From a bacterium (lineage in GTDB: Bacteria; Myxococcota_A; Polyangia; Nannocystales; Nannocystaceae), in assembly GCA_024742475.1 (NCBI GenBank), contig JANSYI010000020.1:108605-172604 (forward strand): a stretch of DNA of 64,000 nt, read 5' to 3'. The notes beneath the pieces were generated by a model. It was not told where the DNA came from and searched no databases. It saw only the letters and a program-made list of their open reading frames with translations. Of this stretch, positions 53,223 to 62,961 are shown piece after piece. Numbering within the stretch: position 1 is the first letter of the stretch; the number at the start of each line of letters is the position of its first letter. The translations under genes were made by a program, and so were the position numbers.

Positions 53223-53848
53223 CGAGGTGCTGGCGGCATGGACGCAACGAAGCCCGGACGCGAGGCGATGGTCTCGTACCAGCGCGTGATGTTGGGGTCG
53301 GTGGGCGTGGCCTGAGCAAAGCCGAGCTGCGTGATGTTGCTGGCGATCGACAGGTCGGCGATGGTCGGCTGCTCGTCCGAGGCCACGAAGGAGCGTCCAT
53401 CGAGGTGCTGCTCGAGGACGCCGAGGATGGGCGGCAGCCGGGTGCGAGCGCTCTCGATGGCCTTGGGGTCGCCCTTGTCGCCGAGGATGGCGACGTTGAT
53501 GACCAGCTGCGTCACTGGGTCCGCCAGCCGGCACTGATTCCAGTCGAGCCACTGATCGACTCGCGCCCGCGCCAGCGCTCGAGTCGGGTACCACTGCGAA
53601 AGCTCGTGCGCGTTGCACAGGTATCGCAGGATCGCGTTGGACTCGGTGAGAGGCTCGTCGTCGACCACCAGCGTCGGCAGCTGGTGGTTGGGGTTGATCG
53701 CCAGGTAGGACGGGTCCATGTGTCCGCCCTTCTCCAGTGCGATCGGATGGACCTGATAGTCGATCGACGCCTCCTCGAGGAGCGCCTGGACCCGGCGAGA
53801 GTGCTGCGAGAGGGGGGAGTGGTAGAGGGTGTAGCTCGGCATGGTCAT
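53219..53848 (-). CDS. glutathione S-transferase family protein
   Basis: 209 residues from ATG 53848, which overlaps the upstream gene's stop (ATGA) and so is preferred over the ATG 6 bp later. The thioredoxin-like half has YTLYHSPLSQHSRRV with the Ser of Ser/Cys-type enzymes, HQLPTLVVDDEPLTESNAIL with the conserved cis-Pro and Glu-Ser glutathione contacts; the helical half has PTIADLSIASNI, the usual N-capping motif. Cytoplasmic detoxification or isomerase role; substrate unknown. Confidence 0.9.
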   Translation of the reverse strand: MTMPSYTLYHSPLSQHSRRVQALLEEASIDYQVHPIALEKGGHMDPSYLAINPNHQLPTLVVDDEPLTESNAILRYLCNAHELSQWYPTRALARARVDQWLDWNQCRLADPVTQLVINVAILGDKGDPKAIESARTRLPPILGVLEQHLDGRSFVASDEQPTIADLSIASNITQLGFAQATPTDPNITRWYETIASRPGFVASMPPAPR

Positions 53849-54243
53849 GGTTGAGGGGAGTGCAGCCAATCCAGGCATTCGGGTTCGGACGTGAAGACCT
53901 CGACGTCGATGCCTTCGGCCGCGAACATGCGCTTGACCTGAAGCGCTCCGATCGTCGTACGGACGAGAATCGCCGTCCGGGCGAAGCTGGCGATGAGCTC
54001 TCGGCGGTGCGGCGCGACCTCGGCTTCGAACGAGTCGTCGTTGCGACCCACGACGAGCCGAAGGTCGACCACCAGCGGCGTGCTCGAGAGGTCGACGCCC
54101 TCGAGCTGGTCGTAGATGGACGCAAACGCTGTTCCGACCTCAGACATGTGCTGATGCCGACGCTTCGTCCGGCGCACGATGACCGCGGGGCCGAAGCGCT
54201 GGACGAGGTAGAAGTGTTGTGACGACTGGCCGACGCTCTCCAT
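53845..54243 (-). CDS. small protein, possibly SpoIIAA/STAS-like
   Basis: 132 residues from ATG 54243. Strands and helices alternate (HFYLVQRFGPAVIVRRT, TPLVVDLRLVVGRNDDSFEA, IASFARTAILVRTTIGALQV, VEVFTSEPECLDWL), a layout like the SpoIIAA/STAS-type folds found in myxobacterial small proteins. No certain family. Its stop overlaps the ATG of the glutathione transferase, so they are one translational unit. Confidence 0.65.
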   Translation of the reverse strand: MESVGQSSQHFYLVQRFGPAVIVRRTKRRHQHMSEVGTAFASIYDQLEGVDLSSTPLVVDLRLVVGRNDDSFEAEVAPHRRELIASFARTAILVRTTIGALQVKRMFAAEGIDVEVFTSEPECLDWLHSPQP

Positions 54244-54337
54244 CGATCCTCGCGAGCGCCCCGAGATCCAGGGGGTGCACGGAGTGTCGCATGCCCGGCG
54301 ACGCACCGAAACGGCGAGCCCGTGCGGACTGTGCGCA

Positions 54338-55393
54338 TCATCCCTGGGGCACGAAGTTGTCGCAGGTCGTCTCGATCGTCTCGATCGTCGAGGCGAAGAC
54401 CGGCCCATAATCGTCCTCGCACACGCTCGCGAGCACGCCCTGCTCGCCAAACTGCTCGATGAAGCCGACCAGGTTCGGGCTGTCTTGAAAGGTGCACGAG
54501 AGGTCGTCCGGTGTCGGGACGAAACCGATCATCACGATCGACTCGACCTCGCCGCCCTTGGCCGCGACCACGGCGTCGTACCAGCCCGACGTGTCCGTTC
54601 CCGGGTGCGCATCGTCCATGTCGAAGTCGAACGGCGGGTCGTCGGTGACGATGACCACCACGAGGATGGCGTCTTCGCGAATGAACCCCTCATTGCAGGC
54701 CCCCGGCTGCGCCTTGACGGGATCGAGCGCCGCGACGGTGGCGGTGACCGGCTCTTCGATGAAGCTGCCCGTGGTGCCGACCTGAGCGATGCAGGGGAAG
54801 GCGGTCTGCAGGTCGTCCTCGTCGGTCGCGAAGCGAAGGCCCGAGGAGAAGGGCGTGCACACGCTGTTGGAGGATTGCGAGCCGGCAGTCTGCGTGACCA
54901 GATCGCCGATGCTCTGGCAGCCCGGCGCGTTGCCCGAGTAGGCGTCGGAGGTGATCACACCCACGTGGTACGAGTCGACGTTGTCCAGCGAGGTCTCGAT
55001 GGCGTCGATGAAGCCCGGGAAGCTGGCGAGCAGCTGAGTCTGCTGCGCGGACATGCTGCCGGAGTTGTCGATCACGAAGAGGAAGTCGATGCCTTGGCAT
55101 CCGAGCTCTTCCACCTCGCCGACGTCGGGGATGATGCCGAGGTCGAAGTCGATGGGCGGCGGGCCGCCGTCGTCGTCGGCCGGGGACGACGTGGCTGTGG
55201 ACCCCGGAGCCCCCGTGTCGTCGAGCATCGCGCTCGTGCCCGAAGGTCCGGTCGATCCGGACGTGCTCGACGTGCTCGCCGCGGTAGTGGCCGGGATGCC
55301 TTCGTCGCCGCTCGTCGGTGGGTCGTCCGCGCAGCCCCACGCGAGGACGCTCATGCCCAACCACGCCAGCCGCTGAGAGGGATTCCAAGCCAT
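54338..55393 (-). CDS. von Willebrand factor A-domain lipoprotein
   Basis: 351 residues from ATG 55393; signal ends LAWGC. A Ser/Thr/Gly/Pro/Asp linker at 20-85 leads to a vWA domain beginning IDFLFVIDNSGSM, whose DNSGS gives the metal-ion-dependent adhesion site, then VGVITSDAYSG and ILVVVIVTDDPP with the remaining acidic ligand. This type is common as surface adhesin or binding protein in Nannocystineae. Single gene on the minus strand. Confidence 0.88.
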   Translation of the reverse strand: MAWNPSQRLAWLGMSVLAWGCADDPPTSGDEGIPATTAASTSSTSGSTGPSGTSAMLDDTGAPGSTATSSPADDDGGPPPIDFDLGIIPDVGEVEELGCQGIDFLFVIDNSGSMSAQQTQLLASFPGFIDAIETSLDNVDSYHVGVITSDAYSGNAPGCQSIGDLVTQTAGSQSSNSVCTPFSSGLRFATDEDDLQTAFPCIAQVGTTGSFIEEPVTATVAALDPVKAQPGACNEGFIREDAILVVVIVTDDPPFDFDMDDAHPGTDTSGWYDAVVAAKGGEVESIVMIGFVPTPDDLSCTFQDSPNLVGFIEQFGEQGVLASVCEDDYGPVFASTIETIETTCDNFVPQG

Positions 55394-55439
55394 GCGCGAA
55401 GGGTACGGCAGAGCCACCGGAGCTGTCAGCGCCGCAGTC

Positions 55440-55679
55440 TCACAGCCCCGAGAGGGCCTCCATGAACCACGTGGCGATCTTGCCGATGCGCTTGGCCTTG
55501 GTGGCCATGACGACGGTGGAGACGAGCGTGACACCGCCGGCGACCACGAAGCCGAGCTCGCCGAGCGAGTCGCCGAGCACCATCAACGTGAGCACGCCCA
55601 ACACGCAGCTGAAGACGAGCGCGACGACGATCCGTAGCCACAGAGGATCGGTGCGTTTGGCTGCCTCGCCCATGTTCAT
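55440..55679 (-). CDS. small two-TM membrane protein, unknown
   Basis: 79 residues. Two hydrophobic helices (LRIVVALVFSCVLGVLTLMV and FVVAGGVTLVSTVVMAT) separated by a short loop, then a basic helix ending FMEALSGL. Start is either ATG 55679 or ATG 55673. No family recognised. Lies 46 bp upstream of the vWA gene on the same strand and could be read with it. Confidence 0.65.
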   Translation of the reverse strand: MNMGEAAKRTDPLWLRIVVALVFSCVLGVLTLMVLGDSLGELGFVVAGGVTLVSTVVMATKAKRIGKIATWFMEALSGL

Positions 55680-55723
55680 AGTCTGCGGAGCGCGCCGGGT
55701 TCGCGCAAGCGGGCGATCGGCCG

Positions 55724-57457
<1,734 letters not shown>

Positions 57458-57552
57458 CGCGCCGGAGCGTACACCGCCTCGATGCAGTCTACTGACAGCT
57501 CGTGTCAGGACCCCATCTGGACGCCGAAGCCCCGATTCCGTACTCCAACCCC

Positions 57553-57912
57553 ATGACCGAGCCCGCACCTCACACCCACCACGCCATCGACTACATCGAA
57601 ATCACCGTCCCCGACCTCCCCGCCGCCAAGGCCTTCTACACCGCCGCCTTCGGCTGGTCCTTCACCGACTACGGCCCCGACTACGCCGGCATCGCCGGCG
57701 AGACCCGCGAACAAGGCGGCCTGTGCAAAGGCGACGTCCGCCCCGGCGGCCCCCTCGTGGTGCTGTACTCCCGAGACCTCGACGCCACCCGCGACGCGGT
57801 GGAGCGGGCGGGCGGGACGATCAGCGAGGAGATCTTCGAGTTCCCGGGGGGGCGGCGGTTTCAGTTTAGGGATCCGGGTGGCAACGAGCTGGCGGTGTGG
57901 TGCAGCGGTTGA
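57553..57912 (+). CDS. VOC-family (glyoxalase/bleomycin-resistance-like) protein
   Basis: 119 residues from ATG 57553. HAIDYIEITVPDLPAAKAFY, AAFGWSFTDYGPDYAGI and FQFRDPGGNELAVWC give the two beta-alpha-beta3 halves, with His, Glu and Glu positions expected for a metal site. Enzymatic role unknown; similar proteins are often annotated as bleomycin-resistance or dioxygenase-like. Divergent from the M49 peptidase gene. Confidence 0.9.
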   Translation: MTEPAPHTHHAIDYIEITVPDLPAAKAFYTAAFGWSFTDYGPDYAGIAGETREQGGLCKGDVRPGGPLVVLYSRDLDATRDAVERAGGTISEEIFEFPGGRRFQFRDPGGNELAVWCSG

Positions 57913-57984
57913 ACGGGATGCGCGGTCGGCCCGGTGACGGGCTGAGGGGAAGCTGGTTCGAGGCGTTCCGGCCATCGGCACGAC

Positions 57985-58015
57985 GCTTCGATGGGGTCGA
58001 CCCCGCGAGGCGTCG
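57985..58015 (+). repeat. imperfect 31-bp direct repeat, copy 1
   Basis: 27 of 31 bases match copy 2 (58092-58122) in the same orientation, 107 bp apart. Core GGTCGACC is palindromic. Confidence 0.85.
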
Positions 58016-58091
58016 GGCTCAACAGCTCAGCGCTGGGGTGGGTCACTTTTTGCGCGTTGGGTGGGTCAGATTCATAGCGTTGCGAACAGTA

Positions 58092-58122
58092 GCTTCAATG
58101 CGGTCGACCCAGCGAGGGGTCG
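58092..58122 (+). repeat. imperfect 31-bp direct repeat, copy 2
   Basis: Second copy of the element at 57985-58015, 4 mismatches, same orientation. Confidence 0.85.
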
Positions 58123-58259
58123 AAGGGGGCGGACACCCGCGAGACACAACCATGCCATTGGTGCTTCAAACGCGTTCTCTCGTCCGCACCGCATCCCCGC
58201 GCGGACGCGGCACAAACCTGAGTGAACCCACCGCCCGCCGACTGCGTTACCGTCCCTTC

Positions 58260-58889
58260 GTGTCCCGAGGGACCCTCCTGCTCTTCGCGCTCTTCGCCGC
58301 GATCCTCGTCCCCTTCGCCCTCTTCGGCGATGCCTTCGACGCCTACGCAGCCGCGCTGCTCGAAGGGGCGACGCCGTCCGTCGCGCTGGCGTTCGTGCTC
58401 GTCGCCCTGCTCGCGGGGGACCTCGTATTGCCGGTCCCCTCGAGCCTGGTCGCGGTCGGAGCGGGCGCGGTGTTCGGTGCCGTCGCGGGCACGGTTCTCG
58501 TCGCGGTCGGGCTCTCACTCGGGGCGTGGGTCGGGTACGAGCTCGGCCGTTCGGCGGGTCGGGCTGGCGTGGCGCGGTGGGTCGACGATGCGCAGCGCGA
58601 GCGGCTCGAGGCGTTCGCGGCCAAGCGCGGGTTGGCGCTGCTCGTCGCGCTGCGGGCCGTGCCCGTGCTCGCCGAGGCGTCGGTCGTCGTGGCCGGGAGC
58701 GGGGGTATGCCGCGAGCCCGCGTGCTGGTGACGACGACACTGGCCAACCTCGTCATCGGTGCGATCTACGCGGCAGCAGGGAGCTTCGCCGTGAGTACGG
58801 GCAGCCTCGAGCTGGCGGCGATGGCGGGCGTCGGGCTGCCGGGCCTTGCGATGCTGCTCGCCGCGCCGCTACGGACCCGGAGCGTTTGA
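58260..58889 (+). CDS. TVP38/TMEM64 (DedA/SNARE-associated) membrane protein
   Basis: 209 residues from GTG 58260; the frame is open upstream, but the first membrane segment (LLLFALFAAILVPFALFG) starts right here. Core motif AGDLVLPVPSSLVAVGAGAVFG, then GAWVGYELGRSAGR and LLVALRAVPVLAEASVVVAG, is that of the VTT/DedA superfamily of inner-membrane proteins linked to lipid flipping. About five membrane segments. Confidence 0.85.
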   Translation: MSRGTLLLFALFAAILVPFALFGDAFDAYAAALLEGATPSVALAFVLVALLAGDLVLPVPSSLVAVGAGAVFGAVAGTVLVAVGLSLGAWVGYELGRSAGRAGVARWVDDAQRERLEAFAAKRGLALLVALRAVPVLAEASVVVAGSGGMPRARVLVTTTLANLVIGAIYAAAGSFAVSTGSLELAAMAGVGLPGLAMLLAAPLRTRSV

Positions 58890-58964
58890 AGCGACGCCCA
58901 GGTCGTCCTGGGCTCGAGCTCGACGTCGACGCCCTGTACCGCAGCAACCTCCCCAGCGCCTGAG

Positions 58965-60317
58965 CTACTCGAACACGGCCATCGGGTTGGGGCCCGCGTA
59001 GACGACTTCGGCGCGGGTGCGCAGGCGAAGCGTGCCGTGGTGGATGAGCTCCATCGTGTTTGGGTTGGGCTCGAGGTGTACGTCCGAGTTGATGCGGAAG
59101 GCGAACATGTAGTCGCCCTTCCCTTCGTTGGCGCCCTGGAACACGAGCTCGTTGACCACCTGCGAGGGGGTGTAGGGCACCCACGTCACGAACACGCGGC
59201 CCTGCGCGTCGGGGAGGATCGCCATCTCCGCGTGGCTCGAGATGCCCGCGAAGCCCTCGGCGTTGGTGTAGTGGAACAGCAGCCGGCAGTCGTCCTGCGC
59301 GGCCTCAGGGGAGTCGGCACCGCACGCCTCGTCGAGCAATGACTCCGCGACCGCACCCAGCTGGGCTCGCTCGTCTTCGTCGGACTGCGTGGGCGCTTGA
59401 ATGGTGTAAACCGGGATCGACTCGGGCTCGTTGCCCCACAGCCAGTCGATGAAGCTGTTCGCTTGGTCGACGATGCCGCCGTCGCAGAAGGTCACCCCAC
59501 CGACGAGGCCCGTGACCGCGCCTGCCAGGCCGCCTGCGATCGCGTCGATCTGGGTGACGTCGGCGACGCCGCACACCGCAGCGACTCCGAACCCACCCGC
59601 AGCACCGGCTCCCGTGGGCGCACTCGCGACGCCGACCAGGACACCACCGCCGACGCAGCTCGTGCTGATGACCTCTGCCGCGGCGGCACCCGTGACCGCC
59701 CCCGTGGCGGTGGTCGTGAAGACGCACGTACCGTCGAGCTTGGCTGGGGCGCGCTGGCCGGTGAGGTCGAAGCCTGGCTGAGAGACGCCGCATGCGGCCT
59801 CGTCGGATCCGTCGGCACAGTCGACGAACGCATCGCAGACCCAGTCGGCCTGAATGCACGTCCCGTCGCCACACGTGTGTCCCGAGCACGCCTCGCCGCA
59901 GTTGGCCTCGTCTTCGGCCGCGGCGCAATCGCTCAGCCCGTCGCATTCCCAGCTCGCGTCGATGCAGGTCCCGTCCGCGCACTCGAACCCGCCGCAGGGC
60001 GCTTCGGGCTCGCCCGTGTCTGCGCCGTCGGGCTCGCCCGTGTCCGCGCCGCCGTCGTCGCCCGTGTCCGCGCTGCCGTCGTCCCCGTCGTCGTGGTCCT
60101 CGGGCTCGACCGGCGGCGCGTCTCCGTCCGCGGGTTCGGACGCCTGTTCGACCAGGTCCCGCGCGAGCGCGTCGAAGTCGAACGCCTCGATGGCGCTGGT
60201 CGGCGCGTCCGCCTTCCCACCGGTCGGTGCGAACGGCGCATCTGCACGTCCTTCGCTCGAATCACAGCCCAAGACGAGCAGCGCTACCGCGACCGAGACG
60301 CTCCGAACCTTCCGCAT
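58965..60317 (-). CDS. lipoprotein with LDL-receptor A repeats and C-terminal ART-HYD1-like (ADP-ribosyltransferase) domain
   Basis: 450 residues; signal ends LLVLGC (Cys18), then GGKADA at 33-38. Residues 65-107 are an acidic Asp/Gly/Thr linker; 108-140 and 144-176 are two LDLa repeats with six Cys each and the calcium-binding acidic cluster (CDGLSDCAAAEDEANC; CDAFVDCADGSDEAAC). Residues 205-275 are a Gly/Ala-rich hydrophobic stretch. Residues 345-450 begin LFHYTNAEGFAGIS and continue GRVFVTWVPYTPSQ, resembling the Tox-ART-HYD1 toxin domain (HYT...GI, then a YxT-like strand). No immunity-like gene follows. Toxin, receptor or structural role is open. Confidence 0.72.
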   Translation of the reverse strand: MRKVRSVSVAVALLVLGCDSSEGRADAPFAPTGGKADAPTSAIEAFDFDALARDLVEQASEPADGDAPPVEPEDHDDGDDGSADTGDDGGADTGEPDGADTGEPEAPCGGFECADGTCIDASWECDGLSDCAAAEDEANCGEACSGHTCGDGTCIQADWVCDAFVDCADGSDEAACGVSQPGFDLTGQRAPAKLDGTCVFTTTATGAVTGAAAAEVISTSCVGGGVLVGVASAPTGAGAAGGFGVAAVCGVADVTQIDAIAGGLAGAVTGLVGGVTFCDGGIVDQANSFIDWLWGNEPESIPVYTIQAPTQSDEDERAQLGAVAESLLDEACGADSPEAAQDDCRLLFHYTNAEGFAGISSHAEMAILPDAQGRVFVTWVPYTPSQVVNELVFQGANEGKGDYMFAFRINSDVHLEPNPNTMELIHHGTLRLRTRAEVVYAGPNPMAVFE

Positions 60318-60398
60318 GAACTACACGTGCGTCTGCGACCCACAAAGGTTCCGCGAACGAGCGTTTTCCCCGAATGCATGGGCCCAGCGGCCCGTGTC

Positions 60399-61352
60399 TC
60401 ACAGGGAGAGCGCCCCCACCACGAGAGCCGCCGTCGCGAGCACTACCGCGACGACCACGGCGATCTTCGCCCACGAAAGCGGCGCCTCGGCGATCACGCA
60501 GTCCGCGTCGTGTCCGTGCACGACCGCCCGGTAGAGCTTGTCCTTGTAGCGGTACGCCAGGACGAACGCCGGAAACGCCATGTGCCGAGTGGTGAGCTTC
60601 GAGGGCAGCACGCTCACCCGCAGGTTTCGCACCGAGCCCCCGGGGATGTGCCCCGTGGCCCTCGCCCGAGCGACGTCCTCGAGCGACTCGGAGATGATCT
60701 TGCGCGCCGCAGAGCGCTGCACGGTGAACTGCTCGACCGTGGCGTTTGCGTGGCCGCGAGGCTCCGCGCTCGTGCGCCCCAGGTCGTAGCGCGGCGCAAG
60801 GATCTCGCACTCCTTGGCGGTGAGCCCCACCGAGGCAGGCACCACCACGTTGTCCACCTCCATCGAGAAGCGGCCCGAGTGCGGCGCCCATGCAGAGCGG
60901 CCCGCCCCCGCGTCGGAGTCGGCGGCCCAGCACACCGCAGCCGCGGCGTCGAACATCCACCCCACCCACCACAGCGGCTTGAGCCCGCCCACCGCGGCCT
61001 CGGCCTGCAGGTCGGACGGACGAAAGAAGCCCAGCGATCCGAGCCAGCGCCCCAGCGCCGCTTTGGCCTCCGCGTCGGTCACGGTGAAGTCGACGTACGC
61101 CTCGGCCTGCTCGACCGGGTCCTCGGGCACTTCGACCTCCATCAAGGAACCGCAGAAGTCGCAGCGTGGCGCCTGCGCTTCGGCGCTGTAGCGAACCCCT
61201 GCCCCGCAGCCGTTGCACCGAAGGATCTGCGCGACGGTCTCGTCGGGACGCTCGCCCCTGGTGAGCACGGGCGTGGGCAAGGCACAGACGGCGCAGCGGA
61301 GGTCCTCGATCTCCAGCGGGGATTCACATCGGGTGCAGACGCGTTCGCTCAT
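60399..61352 (-). CDS. zinc-ribbon protein with C-terminal membrane anchor (pair member 2)
   Basis: 317 residues from ATG 61352. Two N-terminal zinc ribbons: CTRC/CAVC at residues 6-22 and CNGC/CDFC near 46-67. A middle domain of about 200 residues (LKPLWWVGWMFDAAAAVCW, LTAKECEILAPRYDLGR) is followed by a single membrane helix (AKIAVVVAVVLATAALVVG). The order ribbon-domain-TM is the same in its neighbour, so they are probably diverged paralogues or partners. Its ATG overlaps the neighbour's stop (ATGA). Function unknown. Confidence 0.78.
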   Translation of the reverse strand: MSERVCTRCESPLEIEDLRCAVCALPTPVLTRGERPDETVAQILRCNGCGAGVRYSAEAQAPRCDFCGSLMEVEVPEDPVEQAEAYVDFTVTDAEAKAALGRWLGSLGFFRPSDLQAEAAVGGLKPLWWVGWMFDAAAAVCWAADSDAGAGRSAWAPHSGRFSMEVDNVVVPASVGLTAKECEILAPRYDLGRTSAEPRGHANATVEQFTVQRSAARKIISESLEDVARARATGHIPGGSVRNLRVSVLPSKLTTRHMAFPAFVLAYRYKDKLYRAVVHGHDADCVIAEAPLSWAKIAVVVAVVLATAALVVGALSL

Positions 61353-62383
61353 GCCCGAGCTCCCATCCACACGGTGAGCGCAATCGCGAGGATGAGCACG
61401 ACGACCGCGCCCGCGATCTTGATCCACGACCGCGGGGGTGTCCCCGTGATCGCCCCGGTTTGACCGTTGAGCACCATGCGAACCGGAGGCTCCTGCGGGT
61501 CGTACTTCACGGCGAGCACCCAGACCGGGAGCAACATCAACGCGCCGTGTTCGTGTTGAAACGTGGTCTCGTGGCGGAGGTCTCGGTGGGTGTCGCCGGG
61601 CATGTGCGCCGCGAGCCGCGAGCCTACCTGCTCGACCGCTTCCTGCCGCGCGAGCTCGGCACACTCCGACACCGCGCGCGACGGGTCCTCTGCCAACCAC
61701 CCCGAGAGAATCTTCGGAGTGAAGCGACGCAGCGCCCGAAGGTCGTAGGGCTCGATCGCCTCGAGTTCGGCGTTGTCCAGACCACGCGACGCGGTCACGA
61801 GCACATCGTCGAGGTAAGCCGCCCACTGCCCGGACAGCGAGCGCCACTCGGTCTTCACCTTGGTGCGCGTGCGCGTGACCGTTTTGCCGTTGGCGTCCGT
61901 GGTCGTGTACGTCTCGGTGACCGTGTAGTTCTCGCCGATTTGCGCCGAGTACTGCACCGTGGCCGAGCCCGAGTACAAGTACGCGGGCAAGTACACGCCC
62001 CGAACGTCGCTGACGTCGGCCTTTGCGAACGCCGTCTTGACGAACCACGTGCTGCGGATCCAGGCGCGCGCCCTCTTGCGCGCGTCGTCCTCGGGGATGA
62101 CGAAGCCCACCACGAACGTCGGGTCCTCACCGGCCGAGCGCGGACGCGCGACGACGTTCGGTGACGCGCAGTACGGACACTTCGCGGTGCGTTCGCCGGA
62201 GGCGACGTTGAGCGCCGCGCCACAGCCCTCGCAGCTGAGCCCATCGAGGGCCGCACTTTGGTGGATTGAACCGTCCAAGGCCGCGGCAGCGTACCAGGGA
62301 CCCATCGCTGGTATTCCTGGTCCGGGGCACGAGCAGGCGGTTCCGCAATCACACTCGCAACCGCGGGCGAGTTGTCGCACCAT
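61349..62383 (-). CDS. TFIIB-type zinc-ribbon protein with C-terminal membrane anchor (pair member 1)
   Basis: 344 residues from ATG 62383. A Cys-rich start (CECDCGTACSC), a zinc ribbon CEGCG...CPYC near 51-72, then VYLPAYLYSGSATVQYSAQI, YLDDVLVTASRGLDNAELEA and MLLPVWVLAVKYD, a pattern I know from uncharacterised TFIIB-type zinc-ribbon proteins of actinobacteria and myxobacteria. A C-terminal helix (IAGAVVVLILAIALTVWM) anchors it. Overlaps the next gene by ATGA. Divergent from the gene at 62392 with only 8 bp between starts. Confidence 0.8.
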   Translation of the reverse strand: MVRQLARGCECDCGTACSCPGPGIPAMGPWYAAAALDGSIHQSAALDGLSCEGCGAALNVASGERTAKCPYCASPNVVARPRSAGEDPTFVVGFVIPEDDARKRARAWIRSTWFVKTAFAKADVSDVRGVYLPAYLYSGSATVQYSAQIGENYTVTETYTTTDANGKTVTRTRTKVKTEWRSLSGQWAAYLDDVLVTASRGLDNAELEAIEPYDLRALRRFTPKILSGWLAEDPSRAVSECAELARQEAVEQVGSRLAAHMPGDTHRDLRHETTFQHEHGALMLLPVWVLAVKYDPQEPPVRMVLNGQTGAITGTPPRSWIKIAGAVVVLILAIALTVWMGARA

Positions 62384-62391
62384 TGCAGTGC

Positions 62392-62955
62392 GTGGGAGAT
62401 GGTCCGCAGTACCGGGTGGTGACGTGCCGCGGAACACTCGCCCGCGTGCGGGAGCTCCCCGCAGCGGAGCAGATCCTCGCGAAGGTCGACCCGGCACATA
62501 TCCTCGCGATCGAGCAGGGCCGGAGCCTGACGTGGATGTCGACCGTGCACATCGATGCCATCGCCGACGCCACGTTCAAGGCGATCGGTGCGGAAGCCTA
62601 TCGGACGTTCTTCGCCGAGTCGGTCAACCGCTGGGCTGACTCGAAGCTGTTCGGCCCCCTGTTCCAATCGGCCGGACGCATCTTCGGCTCGAACCCAGCG
62701 GGCCACCTCAAGTGGCTCGGGCGCGCGTGGCAGGTGACCACCCGCAACCTCGGCAGCGTCTCCACGACGGAGACCAAGACCGGGGTCCAGGTGCTCTACG
62801 CCGGCTTGCCGCAATCACACCGGGTGGAGCGTATGCTTCACAGCAGCTACGGTTCGCTCTACGGCATCGTGTCGGGCCGCGGGGAGACGCCGAAGATCGA
62901 GCCCGACGACAGCCGTCTTCCCGACGGCTTCTTGACCTTCGACGTGTCTTGGTGA
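62392..62955 (+). CDS. DUF2378 (TIGR02265)-like protein
   Basis: 187 residues from GTG 62392; other GTG codons follow within 30 bp, so the exact start is uncertain. LARVRELPAAEQILAKVDPA, DAIADATFKAIG, FFAESVNRWADSKLFGPLFQ and LKWLGRAWQVTTRNLG match the general plan of the myxobacterial DUF2378/TIGR02265 family. Cytoplasmic, no known activity. Ends 6 bp before the stop of the convergent yceI gene. Confidence 0.65.
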   Translation: MGDGPQYRVVTCRGTLARVRELPAAEQILAKVDPAHILAIEQGRSLTWMSTVHIDAIADATFKAIGAEAYRTFFAESVNRWADSKLFGPLFQSAGRIFGSNPAGHLKWLGRAWQVTTRNLGSVSTTETKTGVQVLYAGLPQSHRVERMLHSSYGSLYGIVSGRGETPKIEPDDSRLPDGFLTFDVSW

Positions 62956-62961
62956 GCCCGG

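Larger units (their letters stand above)
57913..58259. other. 347-bp gap with direct repeats, no supported gene
   Basis: No reading frame here has a family pattern. A 31-bp element at 57985-58015 recurs at 58092-58122 with 4 mismatches, both around GGTCGACC, and GGTGGGTCA occurs twice between them (58037 and 58060), the first copy followed by CTTTTT. This could be what is left of a mobile-element end. The promoter of the TVP38-type gene should lie in its last part. Confidence 0.6.

Noticed and set aside
57913..58259. Repeats in the gap considered as a CRISPR array
   Set aside because: Only two imperfect copies 107 bp apart and no cas gene.
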